Shown: positions 8,147 to 17,187, numbered from the stretch's first letter. The stretch is 64,000 bases of DNA from Paludibacteraceae bacterium (GCA_024399495.1 JAKSNY010000003.1:1-64000), one strand, 5' to 3'. A program made the numbers and translations. Notes: generated by a model from the letters alone, not told the origin.

Positions 8147-8431
8147 ATGCAGAGAGGAGGCTACACCTACATAATGACCAATAAAACTAAAACCACGTTA
8201 TATGTTGGTGTAACTAGTAATTTAGAAAACAGAATATATGAACATAAGAATCATTTGTTTAAGAATTCTTTTACAGACAAATATAATATAGAGTTTTGTG
8301 TTTATTACGAATCGTTTAATACAATAGAAGAAGCTATAATAAGAGAAAAACAGATTAAAGGTTTAACTAGAGCAAAAAAGGAGATTTTGATAAATTCTAT
8401 GAATCCGAATTGGGAAGAAATTGAGTTATGA
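8147..8431 (+). CDS. Small GIY-YIG endonuclease bounded by inverted repeats
   Basis: 94 residues, essentially a bare GIY-YIG domain (UPF0213/URI type). The motif is seen as GYTYIMTN (about 5-12) and LYVGVTSNLENRIYEHK (about 19-35), including the conserved Arg; a conserved Glu follows at 58 (EEAIIREKQIKG). These domains cut DNA by a single metal-dependent site. The gene sits between folD and the DEAD-box gene, inside a pair of nearly perfect 32-base inverted repeats, and its TGA stop is part of the right repeat. It is AT-richer than its neighbours. The arrangement is like a REP/RAYT unit but with a GIY-YIG protein; a role in spreading the repeat is inference. Confidence 0.85.
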   Translation: MQRGGYTYIMTNKTKTTLYVGVTSNLENRIYEHKNHLFKNSFTDKYNIEFCVYYESFNTIEEAIIREKQIKGLTRAKKEILINSMNPNWEEIEL

Positions 8432-8457
8432 GATTCTTCGCTACGCTCAGAATGACG
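8426..8457. repeat. Right inverted palindromic repeat of the GIY-YIG unit
   Basis: Reverse complement of 8103-8134 with 31 of 32 positions matching; the only difference is in the core (GCGTAGCG against GCGAAGCG). It overlaps the stop codon of the GIY-YIG gene. Confidence 0.9.
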
Positions 8458-8482
8458 ATATAGGTGCCGATTAACCAGTGAT

Positions 8483-10168
8483 ATGAATTTTAACGAATTA
8501 GGATTAAAGCAGGAAATTCTCACCGCTATAGCGGAAATGGGATTCGTGGAACCGTCTGAAATTCAGGCGGAGGTAATTCCGTATCTGCTCAATGAGACAG
8601 GCGATGTAGTGGGACTGGCACAGACCGGCACAGGCAAGACTGCGGCATTCGGACTGCCAATACTGCAAACCATAGATACCAAATCAAAACATACACAGGC
8701 ACTTATCCTCTCACCAACTCGTGAGCTCTGTATGCAGATAGCCACAGAGATGTCAAAATATGCCTCTGGTATGCACGGAGTGCATATAGTTGCAGTATAT
8801 GGCGGCGAGGATATACGCAAGCAACTTAAAGAACTTGATACCACACCACAAATACTTGTAGCCACACCAGGCAGGCTTATAGACCTGATGGAGCGTAAGA
8901 AAGTCCACCTTGAGAATATACAGTATCTCATACTTGATGAGGCTGATGAGATGCTCAATATGGGATTTCTTGACGATATAAACACAATTCTTGAAAAAAC
9001 TCCAGAGGCACGCCGTACATTGCTTTTCTCAGCCACAATGCCAAACGAGATAGCCAAGATAGCCATGAACTACATGAAAAATCCGGTGGAAATCTCTGTG
9101 GGTAAGAAGAACGAGGCAGCCAAGAATGTGGAGCATTACTATGTACTTACCAAACAATCAACCCGATACGAGGTGCTGAAACGCCTTCTTGACTACTATC
9201 CTGATATTTATGGCATTGTATTTTGCCGTACCCGTCAGGAGACCAAGGATGTGGCTGAAAAACTTATGGTTGACGGCTATAATGCCGATGCTCTGCATGG
9301 CGATTTGTCTCAGGCACAGCGAGATAGCGTTATGAACAAGTTCCGTCTGCGTGCCTTGCAAATCCTTGTTGCCACCGATGTTGCGGCTCGTGGGCTTGAT
9401 GTAAATGACCTTACTCATGTAATTCATTATAACTTACCCGATGACCGTGAAACCTACACTCATCGCAGTGGCAGAACGGGTAGGGTAAACAAAAGCGGCA
9501 TTTCAATAGCACTTGTAACCCCTCGTGAGAAGGGTGCCATCAAGCCTATTGAGCGTGTCATAAACCATCCGTTTAACCAGATGGAGATTCCATCGGGTGG
9601 AATGGTTTGCCAAAAACAACTTTATTATATGGTGGAGAAGATGCAGAGTCTTGAACCCGATAAAAAGTTGGAACGCTATATGCCTGATGTGGTGGAACTG
9701 CTTAAGAATATGGACCGCGATGATATAATACGTCGCTTTATTGCATTGCAGTTCAATCAGTTGCTTGAATACTACCATAATTCAACAGACCTTAATGCCT
9801 CTGTTCAGCAGGAGATAAAGTCTTCTCGTGATTCTAAAAGCCGTGGCTCTAAAGGCTCTCGTCGTGGTGCCGGTATAGATGATGAACCTAAAAAATCACG
9901 CCGTCAGATGCGTGTGGTTGATAAAGGTGATACTCTGCGTCTTAAAATCAATCGTGGCAGAAAAGACGGTTTTGAGCCAAAACGCCTGCTTGGGCTTATA
10001 AATGATGTTACCGGCGATAAGTCCATTAAAATAGGTGATATTGACATCAGTCCTAAATTCACATTTTTTGATGTGGACAAGAAATGCGTTAAACAACTTA
10101 TGCAGGCATTTGCCTCATCTCCCCGCGCTAAAGGCTTCATAATAGGCGAAGTCAAAGGTAATCGGTAA
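8483..10168 (+). CDS. DEAD-box RNA helicase with DbpA-type RNA-binding tail
   Basis: 561 residues. Q motif FNELGLKQEILTAIAEMG at the N-terminus, then motif I AQTGTGKTAAF (about 46-56), PTRELC, DEADEML (about 151), SATMP (about 182) and HRSGRTGR (about 327). A linker rich in Arg/Lys/Ser (about 435-475) leads to a C-terminal DbpA/CsdA-like RNA-binding domain (about 480-555). By family it remodels RNA in ribosome assembly or cold adaptation. Close to E. coli DeaD in architecture, but I leave the symbol blank because paralogues are common. Confidence 0.92.
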   Translation: MNFNELGLKQEILTAIAEMGFVEPSEIQAEVIPYLLNETGDVVGLAQTGTGKTAAFGLPILQTIDTKSKHTQALILSPTRELCMQIATEMSKYASGMHGVHIVAVYGGEDIRKQLKELDTTPQILVATPGRLIDLMERKKVHLENIQYLILDEADEMLNMGFLDDINTILEKTPEARRTLLFSATMPNEIAKIAMNYMKNPVEISVGKKNEAAKNVEHYYVLTKQSTRYEVLKRLLDYYPDIYGIVFCRTRQETKDVAEKLMVDGYNADALHGDLSQAQRDSVMNKFRLRALQILVATDVAARGLDVNDLTHVIHYNLPDDRETYTHRSGRTGRVNKSGISIALVTPREKGAIKPIERVINHPFNQMEIPSGGMVCQKQLYYMVEKMQSLEPDKKLERYMPDVVELLKNMDRDDIIRRFIALQFNQLLEYYHNSTDLNASVQQEIKSSRDSKSRGSKGSRRGAGIDDEPKKSRRQMRVVDKGDTLRLKINRGRKDGFEPKRLLGLINDVTGDKSIKIGDIDISPKFTFFDVDKKCVKQLMQAFASSPRAKGFIIGEVKGNR

Positions 10169-10173
10169 TATAC

Positions 10174-10309
10174 AGATTTATATATACCCACGTAGGGCTC
10201 TGCCCATCTGTGAGGGCAGAGTCCCTCCCATAACGGCTCTGTGAGCCTATGGGTCCCTCCCGTGCACGTGTCACGGGTAACAACGCCTACTTAGGGTATA
10301 TATAAATCT
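10174..10309. repeat. Cloverleaf-like structured element, copy B
   Basis: A 16-bp terminal inverted repeat (10174-10189 with 10294-10309) encloses three hairpins matching copy A at 4022-4173. The second hairpin is GGCTC-TGT-GAGCC here against GTGGTC-TGT-GACCAC in copy A, and the outer stem carries A-T where copy A has G-C. It starts just after the DEAD-box stop, and TGTTGAAAAC follows at 10322, as beside copy A. Confidence 0.75.
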
Positions 10310-10346
10310 ACTAACTAAAAATGTTGAAAACCTTTTACCTTGTCCC

Positions 10347-10379
10347 TTGACCCTTGTCACAAATTTTTATTATCTTTGC
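10347..10379 (+). promoter_or_regulatory. Promoter of the class A PBP gene
   Basis: TATCTTTGC at 10371-10379 is the -7 box. TTG at 10347-10349, inside a TTGTCCC/TTGACCC heptamer array, lies 21 bases upstream. The preferred start codon follows at 10402. Confidence 0.7.
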
Positions 10380-10401
10380 ATTTCATAATATATGTGCATT
10401 T

Positions 10402-12726
10402 ATGAAAGATAAGATAATAAAAATATTGTGGGCACTATTCGGTGTCGGTGTGCTGGTGACGGTAGTGCTATTTGTACTTATCGCGAATGGTGCAATAGGC
10501 TATTTACCTGATATTCAAGAGCTGCAAAACCCTAAAAACAAGTTTGCCACAGAGATTTACTCTGCCAATGGAGAGCTTATAGGCAGGTATTTTTATGGTA
10601 AGGATAACCGTGTGGCGGTGCAGTATAATGAAATCTCGCCGTACATGACACAGGCACTTGTAGCCACAGAGGACGCACGTTTTTATGAACATTCAGGCGT
10701 AGATGTAAAGGCTCTGTTCCGTGCCATCGTGTTAAGGGGTATATTGCACCGTAAGCAGGCAGGAGGCGGCAGTACCATTACGCAGCAACTTGCCAAGCAG
10801 TTATATTCACCACATGCAGAGAGCGTCATAGAACGTGCCATGCAGAAGCCTATAGAGTGGGTCATTGCGGCAAAACTTGAACGCTATTACACTAAGGAAG
10901 AAATCATTGCAATGTATCTGAACCAATTTGATTTCCTTAATAATGCAGTGGGTATAAAGAGTGCGGCACAGGTATATTTCAGCACCACACCTGATAAGCT
11001 GAATATAGAGCAGTGTGCTATGCTTGTGGGTATGTGCAAGAATCCGTCTTATTTTAATCCTAACAGGTTTAAGGAGCGTACTCAGGAACGCCGCAATACA
11101 GTCCTTAACCTGATGTATAAGAACAAATTTATAACTGAGGCTCAGCGAGATTCCTTGCAGCAGATTCCTATCGAGTTAAAGTTCCAAAAAGTAGATCACA
11201 AGACAGGATTGGCACCATATTTCAGAGAATATTTACGTAAAATAATAACAGCCAAGAAACCCGATAGAGACAATTATGCATCGTGGCAAGACCAGAAATT
11301 CTATGAGGATTCACTTGCTTGGGAGACAGACCCTCTGTATGGTTGGTGTAATAAAAATCAGAAACCCGATGGCTCTCCGTATAATATCTACACCGATGGT
11401 CTAAAAATCTACACCACTATAGACTCTCGTATGCAAAAGTATGCAGAAGAGGCTGTAAGTGAGCATGTTAGTGATTATCTTCAAAAGGCTTTCTTTAAGG
11501 ATAAGCGTAAAAAGAGTTATGCACCGTTCTCACGTGATATTACACCTGAGGAGCGTGCAGGCATTATGGAACGCTCCAAGCGTCAGTCAGAACGCTATAT
11601 GAACCATAAGCGTGCAGGAATGAGTAAGGCAGAGATAGATGAGGCATTTAATACACCTGTTGCAATGCGTATTTTTGACGGTACAGCGTATGTGGATACC
11701 GTTTTATCCCCGATGGACTCCATCAAGTGGGATAAGTATTTCCTACGATGCGGATTTATGTCCATTGAGCCACATAGCGGACACGTAAAGGCATACGTGG
11801 GCGGACCTAACTTCTCCGCTTTCCAGTACGATATGGTAACGCAAGGCAAACGTCAGGTGGGTTCTACCATAAAACCGTTCCTATACACATTAGCAATGGA
11901 GGAGGGCTCACATCCTTGTGATAAACTGCCCAATATTCAGCCCAATATCTTATTGCCTGATGGAAACGTATGGCAGCCCAGGGATTCGGGTAAGAAACAC
12001 AGAGGTGAGATGGTTACGCTGCGTTGGGGACTTGCCAATTCAAACAACTGGATATCGGCTCAGCTTATACGTGATTACAGTCCGCAAGCCCTTGTAAATC
12101 TTATGCATTCGTTTGGTGTTATGAGCCATATAGAGCCTGTGGTGGCATTATGCTTAGGTCCTTGTGAGGTCTCTGTAAAGGAGATGGCAAGTGCATACAC
12201 CACGTTTGTAAATCAAGGTATAAGGATAGACCCTATGTATGTTACACGCATAGAGGACAATCAAGGTAATGTCTTGGCTAATTTCACACCTAAGACATCT
12301 GAGATTATAAGTGAACTTACAAGTTATGAGATGCTTATGTTGCTGCAAGCGGTTATAAATGAGGGTACGGGCGTAAGACTACGTTACCGTTACGGCTTTA
12401 AGGGCGAGATAGGCGGCAAGACCGGTACCACTAACAATAACTCCGACGGTTGGTTCATCGGGGTTACACCACAACTTGTAAACGCAGCATGGGTAGGAGG
12501 CGAGGACCGTTCCATTCACTTTGACAATATGGCAGAAGGACAAGGAGCGTCAATGAGTCTTCCAATATGGGCTCTGTATATGAAAAAAGTCTATGCAGAC
12601 AGCACTCTGACGTACTCCGATACCACATCGTTCCGTATTCCTAAAGAGGTTCTAAGGCAGTTTGACTGCTCCGCCTCTCACGGCAATACTAACAAAACGG
12701 ATAATATATTTGGAGAAGACTTTTAA
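10402..12726 (+). CDS. Class A penicillin-binding protein (PBP1A-like)
   Basis: 774 residues from the start MKDKIIKILWALF; an upstream in-frame ATG at 10354 lies before the -7 box and is rejected. One N-terminal membrane anchor (about 5-30) is followed by a GT51 glycosyltransferase domain: ATEDARFYEHSGVD (catalytic Glu) and GGGSTITQQLAKQLY. The transpeptidase domain has the serine motif GSTIKPF (about 500), SNN (about 555) and GGKTGTT (about 685). It polymerises and cross-links peptidoglycan on the periplasmic side of the inner membrane. It is complete, with its own promoter. Confidence 0.95.
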   Translation: MKDKIIKILWALFGVGVLVTVVLFVLIANGAIGYLPDIQELQNPKNKFATEIYSANGELIGRYFYGKDNRVAVQYNEISPYMTQALVATEDARFYEHSGVDVKALFRAIVLRGILHRKQAGGGSTITQQLAKQLYSPHAESVIERAMQKPIEWVIAAKLERYYTKEEIIAMYLNQFDFLNNAVGIKSAAQVYFSTTPDKLNIEQCAMLVGMCKNPSYFNPNRFKERTQERRNTVLNLMYKNKFITEAQRDSLQQIPIELKFQKVDHKTGLAPYFREYLRKIITAKKPDRDNYASWQDQKFYEDSLAWETDPLYGWCNKNQKPDGSPYNIYTDGLKIYTTIDSRMQKYAEEAVSEHVSDYLQKAFFKDKRKKSYAPFSRDITPEERAGIMERSKRQSERYMNHKRAGMSKAEIDEAFNTPVAMRIFDGTAYVDTVLSPMDSIKWDKYFLRCGFMSIEPHSGHVKAYVGGPNFSAFQYDMVTQGKRQVGSTIKPFLYTLAMEEGSHPCDKLPNIQPNILLPDGNVWQPRDSGKKHRGEMVTLRWGLANSNNWISAQLIRDYSPQALVNLMHSFGVMSHIEPVVALCLGPCEVSVKEMASAYTTFVNQGIRIDPMYVTRIEDNQGNVLANFTPKTSEIISELTSYEMLMLLQAVINEGTGVRLRYRYGFKGEIGGKTGTTNNNSDGWFIGVTPQLVNAAWVGGEDRSIHFDNMAEGQGASMSLPIWALYMKKVYADSTLTYSDTTSFRIPKEVLRQFDCSASHGNTNKTDNIFGEDF

Positions 12727-12741
12727 TTTTATTATCTTTGC
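12709..12741 (+). promoter_or_regulatory. Promoter of malQ
   Basis: TATCTTTGC at 12733-12741 is the -7 box. TTTG at 12709-12712 lies 20 bases upstream, inside the end of the PBP gene. Confidence 0.65.
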
Positions 12742-12750
12742 AGGATATTA

Positions 12751-12795
12751 TATAACTTTCAATTTTCAACTTTCAACTTTCAACTTTCAACTTTA
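12751..12795. repeat. Heptamer array TTTCAAC before malQ
   Basis: About six tandem heptamers of the types TTTCAAT and TTTCAAC fill the malQ leader and end about ten bases before its start codon. Confidence 0.75.
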
Positions 12796-12802
12796 AATAC
12801 TA

Positions 12803-15487
12803 ATGAGAATACATTTCAATATCAACTACTACACCACATGGGGGCAGAATATGTCACTCAGTGGTTCTTTGCCAGAACTTGGTGGCGGTGACCCTGCCAA
12901 AACCGTGTTTATGAACTACCAATGGAAAGAGACTTGGTTCTACGACATAGAGGTGGATAAAAAAGAGCCGTTTGAGTTCAACTATAAATATCAGTTGCGT
13001 AACGTTAATGGGGTGGATAAGTTTGAGTGGGGTGAAGACCGTATAATCAAGGTTGACCCTGCCAAGACTGCCGATTTGTATCTATACGATACTTGGAATA
13101 ATCCTGGAGCCATAGAGAATGTATTTATGACCTCTCCGTTCCAGAATGTGCTCTTTAAGAACAATTATGAGAAAGTTCCTGCCAAGGCTACACGTAAATA
13201 TACTCATGTGCTTAGAGTTAAGGCTCCGCTACTTAAACGTGGTGAGGCTCTATGCCTTGTAGGCAGTGCTAAGGCACTTGGCTCTTGGGATACATCAAAG
13301 GCTGTTCTTATGGATAACCAAGACACCCCTTGGTGGAGCATTAAGGTTGATTTAAGCAAGGAGAAGGACAATGGCGTAAACTATAAGTTTGCCGTATATG
13401 ATTTAGAGGATAAGCGTTTCAAATATTTTGAAGACGGACCAGACCGCTATGCCCCTATTAACCATCAGGCTTCATCAGTTGCCATAGTTTCCAGCACATT
13501 TGCTAACTTTAACCCTACACAGTTCCATGGAGCAGGTGTAGGAATCCCTGTATTCTCCATACGTACTAAGAACAGTTTTGGTGCAGGAGATTTTGCAGAC
13601 CTTAAACTGCTTGTGGATTGGGCTGCAAAGGTTGGTCTTAAACTTATACAGGTACTTCCGCTTAACGACACCATAGGCACTCACACAGATGCTGATGTGT
13701 TGCCATACGCAGCCATCACGGCATTCGGATTCTCACCATTATATCTTAATCTGCCTGCAATGGGCAAACTAAGTACGGATAATCCGCTTGCAGCACAGTA
13801 TGATGAGATGCAGAAACGTCTTAATGCGTTGCCACGAGTTGAATTCCTTGAGATTGTAAACTATAAATTGGCATACGCCAAGGCTCTATACTTGCAAGAG
13901 AAAGATAAATTCCTTAAGTCAGAGGGCTTCAAAAAGTATTTTGCAGATAATGAAGAGTGGCTTGTGCCATACGCTGCATATTGTGCATTGCGTGATATAA
14001 ACGGCACTTGCAACTACAACAGTTGGGGAGAGTTTGCCGTATATGACAAAAAGAAAATAGCCAAATTCATTAAGGAACACTATGATGAGGTGGCTGTAAA
14101 CTACTTTATCCAATATAACCTACACTTACAACTGCAGGATGCAGTGAACTATGCACACCAGAACGGCATAATAATTAAGGGCGATATTCCTATCGGGGTA
14201 AACCGTAACGGAGTGGACACTTGGGTTAATCCTGAATTGTTCCACATGGATATGGCGGCAGGTGCTCCACCTGATATGTTTGCCATCAAGGGTCAGAATT
14301 GGGAGTTGCCTACCTATAATTGGGAGAAGATGGAGGAGAGAGGCTTTAAGTGGTGGAAATCACGCTTCCGTGTAATGGGTAACTACTTTGACACATTCCG
14401 TATAGACCATATCTTGGGATTCTTCCGTATTTGGCAAATACCTACAGAGCAGGTGGAGGGTATTATGGGCTATCTTAACCCATCAATTCCTGTACATATA
14501 AATGAGTTTGCAGAGAAGGGGATTTACTTTGATTATAACCGTTTCTGTATGCCGTTTATCACAGATAGCGTACTTTGGGAGATTTTAGGCGATGACGCTC
14601 AATGGGTTAAGGATAACTGCATAGATATATTTGACGGCTGGATTCTACGTCTTAAACCTACTTGCAATACACAGGCAAAGGTTCAGGAGATGTTTGATAA
14701 ACGCATTATATCAGAGAAAATAAAGTGGGGTCTGTTTGACCTTATATCTAACGTACTGTTCTTTGAGGTTAAAGGCTCTAACGGCACACAGTTCTATCCA
14801 CGCTACGGTATGCAGGTTCTTACCACATTCCGTTACCTTGATGATAACACCAAGCGTAAGATAGAGGAGATTTATGTGGATTATTTCTTCCGCCGCCAAG
14901 ACGGACATTGGAAATTCTCAGCAGACCGTAAGTTGCCTGCCATTAAGCGTAGCACCAATATGATGGTTTGTGGTGAGGATTTGGGTATGATGGCTGATTG
15001 CGTAACATCAGAGATGAATGAGTTAGGCATTCTGAGTCTTGAGATTCAGCGTGCACCTAAGATAGACACCATAGATTTCTTCCACCCGGCAGATGCCAAA
15101 TATCTCTCTGTTGTAACCCCATCTACCCACGATATGAGTACCATACGTGGCTGGTGGGAGGAGAAACCAGATGTTACACAGCGTTTCTACAACCAGCAGT
15201 TGGGACATTGGGGTGGAGCACCATACTTTGCAGAGTGGTGGGTTTGCCGAGACATTCTTGTACAGCACCTTTACAGCCCTGCCATGTGGTGTATATTCCA
15301 AATTCAGGATTTGTTCAGCATTAACGCCCAAATCCGCCGTGAGAACCCACACGATGAGCGTATTAACGTTCCGTCCAACTCCAAGTACAGCTGGCGTTAC
15401 CGTATGCACATCAATGTAGAGGACTTACTGAATGCAGATGAGTTTAATAATGAGCTTAAAAATTACATCCAACAGTCGGGACGATAA
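12803..15487 (+). CDS. malQ: 4-alpha-glucanotransferase with two starch-binding modules
   Basis: 894 residues. Two N-terminal CBM20-like modules (about 1-110 and 125-230, each with a 'GSLPELGGGDPAKTV' or 'GSAKALGSWDTSKAV' loop) precede a GH77 amylomaltase domain. Recognisable GH77 blocks include GVGIPVFSIRTKNSFGAGDF, GDIPIGVNRNGVDTW, FDTFRIDHILGFFRIWQIP (catalytic Asp) and CGEDLGMM. It disproportionates maltooligosaccharides during starch or glycogen use. This long form is common in Bacteroidales. The glycan operon starts 46 bases downstream with no recognisable promoter between, so read-through into it is possible. Confidence 0.93.
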   Translation: MRIHFNINYYTTWGQNMSLSGSLPELGGGDPAKTVFMNYQWKETWFYDIEVDKKEPFEFNYKYQLRNVNGVDKFEWGEDRIIKVDPAKTADLYLYDTWNNPGAIENVFMTSPFQNVLFKNNYEKVPAKATRKYTHVLRVKAPLLKRGEALCLVGSAKALGSWDTSKAVLMDNQDTPWWSIKVDLSKEKDNGVNYKFAVYDLEDKRFKYFEDGPDRYAPINHQASSVAIVSSTFANFNPTQFHGAGVGIPVFSIRTKNSFGAGDFADLKLLVDWAAKVGLKLIQVLPLNDTIGTHTDADVLPYAAITAFGFSPLYLNLPAMGKLSTDNPLAAQYDEMQKRLNALPRVEFLEIVNYKLAYAKALYLQEKDKFLKSEGFKKYFADNEEWLVPYAAYCALRDINGTCNYNSWGEFAVYDKKKIAKFIKEHYDEVAVNYFIQYNLHLQLQDAVNYAHQNGIIIKGDIPIGVNRNGVDTWVNPELFHMDMAAGAPPDMFAIKGQNWELPTYNWEKMEERGFKWWKSRFRVMGNYFDTFRIDHILGFFRIWQIPTEQVEGIMGYLNPSIPVHINEFAEKGIYFDYNRFCMPFITDSVLWEILGDDAQWVKDNCIDIFDGWILRLKPTCNTQAKVQEMFDKRIISEKIKWGLFDLISNVLFFEVKGSNGTQFYPRYGMQVLTTFRYLDDNTKRKIEEIYVDYFFRRQDGHWKFSADRKLPAIKRSTNMMVCGEDLGMMADCVTSEMNELGILSLEIQRAPKIDTIDFFHPADAKYLSVVTPSTHDMSTIRGWWEEKPDVTQRFYNQQLGHWGGAPYFAEWWVCRDILVQHLYSPAMWCIFQIQDLFSINAQIRRENPHDERINVPSNSKYSWRYRMHINVEDLLNADEFNNELKNYIQQSGR

Positions 15488-15493
15488 TTTTTT

Positions 15494-15525
15494 AGTTGAC
15501 AGTTGATAGTTGACAGTTGACAGTG
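15494..15525. repeat. Heptamer array AGTTGAC before the export operon
   Basis: AGTTGAC, AGTTGAT, AGTTGAC, AGTTGAC, then AGTG. The array is nearly complementary to the coding array at 15588-15619 (about one mismatch per repeat), so in RNA the two could form a long stem with the start codon at 15534 in the loop. Confidence 0.75.
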
Positions 15526-15533
15526 TTTGATTT

Positions 15534-16409
15534 ATGGATATTCTAAAAAAAAATGGTAGTAAGACGAATGGTGGTGGACATGTATTCATTGTCCACTGTC
15601 CACTGTCCACTGTCCACTTGCTCATAATACATCTTTTAGTTATAATTTGTTTAAGTTCTTGCGTCACCAACCGTAAGACTCATTACCTGCAGGAGCCGGA
15701 TAAGTCTATTCCAAACTATCCGGAGGTATATACCCCTATGGATTATCAGATTCAGAAGAGTGATGAACTTAACATTAGGGTTATAACGCTTGACCCTGAG
15801 TCTCGTAAAGTGTTTAATGCATACGGGGGTAGTAGTGGTAGTAGTACTGGTATGTCAAATTACTCATCCAATAATTCTAAAGGTTTATATACCTATACTG
15901 TATATGATGATGGCACAATAGATTTTCCATATATAGGAGCCATAGAGGTGGCAGGTAAGACCACACGTGAGGTTAAGAATCTTATAGAAGATAAATTGGT
16001 GGATTATGTTAAAGATTGCTCTGTAGAGGTTAATCTTGTAAACAGTTTCTATAATATAATAACCAATAATAAGGCTGGCAGGTATCAGATTACCAAAGAG
16101 AAGATGACCATATTTGAGGCACTTGCCGTGGCAGGAGATTTAAATGAGTACTCTGACCGTAAAAATGTGCAGATAATGCGTCAAAACCTTGATGGTACCA
16201 CCACCATACGTAAGTTTGACTTGCGCAGCAAGTCTATTATAGGTTCAGAGTTCTATTACATACAGCCAAACGATATTATATATGTAAAATCTTTTGGCGG
16301 ACAGTATTTCCGTATAAACCATTTTCTTACGGCATTGGGGGTAACAACCACCACCATATCGTTCGGACTGCTTATATGGCAGATTGTAAAACTTTGTATT
16401 CCTAAGTAA
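15534..16409 (+). CDS. Wza-like polysaccharide export lipoprotein 1
   Basis: 291 residues. Lipoprotein signal with lipobox LSSC (Cys at about residue 43), preceded by the hydrophobic stretch LLIIHLLVIIC. Poly_export domain (about 60-150: YQIQKSDELNIRVITLDPE) and SLBB-like region (about 185-265), with the block KSIIGSEFYYIQPNDIIYVKS. A C-terminal hydrophobic helix (TTTTISFGLLIWQIVKL) probably spans the outer membrane. By family it forms the outer-membrane channel for glycan export. Odd: codons of residues 19-29 (FIVHCPLSTVH) contain four perfect GTCCACT heptamers, so the N-region is much longer than normal. No other ATG is in frame near the signal. It overlaps the next gene by one base. Confidence 0.9.
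   Translation: MDILKKNGSKTNGGGHVFIVHCPLSTVHLLIIHLLVIICLSSCVTNRKTHYLQEPDKSIPNYPEVYTPMDYQIQKSDELNIRVITLDPESRKVFNAYGGSSGSSTGMSNYSSNNSKGLYTYTVYDDGTIDFPYIGAIEVAGKTTREVKNLIEDKLVDYVKDCSVEVNLVNSFYNIITNNKAGRYQITKEKMTIFEALAVAGDLNEYSDRKNVQIMRQNLDGTTTIRKFDLRSKSIIGSEFYYIQPNDIIYVKSFGGQYFRINHFLTALGVTTTTISFGLLIWQIVKLCIPK
15588..15619. repeat. Four perfect GTCCACT heptamers in coding sequence
   Basis: GTCCACT is repeated at 15591, 15598, 15605 and 15612, within the N-terminal codons of the Wza-like gene. The unit is not a multiple of three, so gain or loss of one copy would shift the frame of the whole protein. Confidence 0.9.
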
Positions 16410-17173
16410 TGAGGTGCTTTAAAAACATATTGATTGTGGTTTCAGTATTGTTATGTACATCGTGCATAACCAATAAGGATTTGACCCTTTTGCAAGAAGG
16501 TAAGAAAATGCCGCAATATGAAAAAAAGGAATACACATATTACAAGATTCAGAAGAATGATATGTTACGTATCCGTCTGCTTACTACCAATGATGAGGCC
16601 GCACAAATCTTTGATTTTGGCTCAAGTAATTCAGGAGGGTCAACAAACGGTCGCTCTTATAGGGTATATGATGACGGTACCATAGATATACCGTTTATAT
16701 CTAAGATACCTGTGGCAGGGCTTTCTGTACGTGAGGCTGCCAAAGTGGTGGAGTCTAAAATAAAGGAGTTTGTACCGGATGCTATGATTAAGATGGCTCT
16801 TGCCAATGATAAGTTCTATATAATATCAGATGGTGTAAAAGGTGCATACCCGTTATATAAAGAGAAACTTAATATTTTCCAAGCAATTGCCCTTTCCGGT
16901 AATTTTGCCAATAATTCTGATAGGAAGAGGGTACGTATCTTGCGTCCCGATTCAGAAGGGAAGACCCGTATAATGGAGTTTGATATGCGTACTAAATCTA
17001 TCATAGGGTCTGAGTATTACTATATACAGCCAAACGATGTCATATACATATCGTCCATTAAAGGTAATTTCTTCAGGACAGAGAGTTATTCCTCATCTAT
17101 AAATGCAATAACCACATCCTTGAACTTTCTTGTGACGGTGTTTAATTTAGGAGTCAGAACAGGATTATATTAG
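16409..17173 (+). CDS. Wza-like polysaccharide export lipoprotein 2
   Basis: 254 residues, a paralogue of the preceding gene. Signal peptide with lipobox CTSC (Cys at 20), poly_export domain (YKIQKNDMLRIRLLTTNDE) and the near-identical block KSIIGSEYYYIQPNDVIYISS at about 195-215. The C-terminus (ITTSLNFLVTVFNLGV) is again hydrophobic. Its start overlaps the stop of the first copy by one base, so translation is coupled. Two different Wza-like subunits may form a mixed channel, or one may replace the other; this is inference. Confidence 0.88.
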   Translation: MRCFKNILIVVSVLLCTSCITNKDLTLLQEGKKMPQYEKKEYTYYKIQKNDMLRIRLLTTNDEAAQIFDFGSSNSGGSTNGRSYRVYDDGTIDIPFISKIPVAGLSVREAAKVVESKIKEFVPDAMIKMALANDKFYIISDGVKGAYPLYKEKLNIFQAIALSGNFANNSDRKRVRILRPDSEGKTRIMEFDMRTKSIIGSEYYYIQPNDVIYISSIKGNFFRTESYSSSINAITTSLNFLVTVFNLGVRTGLY

Positions 17174-17187
17174 TAAATAGTTAATGT

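Noticed and set aside
8305..8523. Minus-strand open frame containing RHSERSEES
   Set aside because: It overlaps the GIY-YIG gene and the DEAD-box start; the peptide is just the repeat read in reverse.
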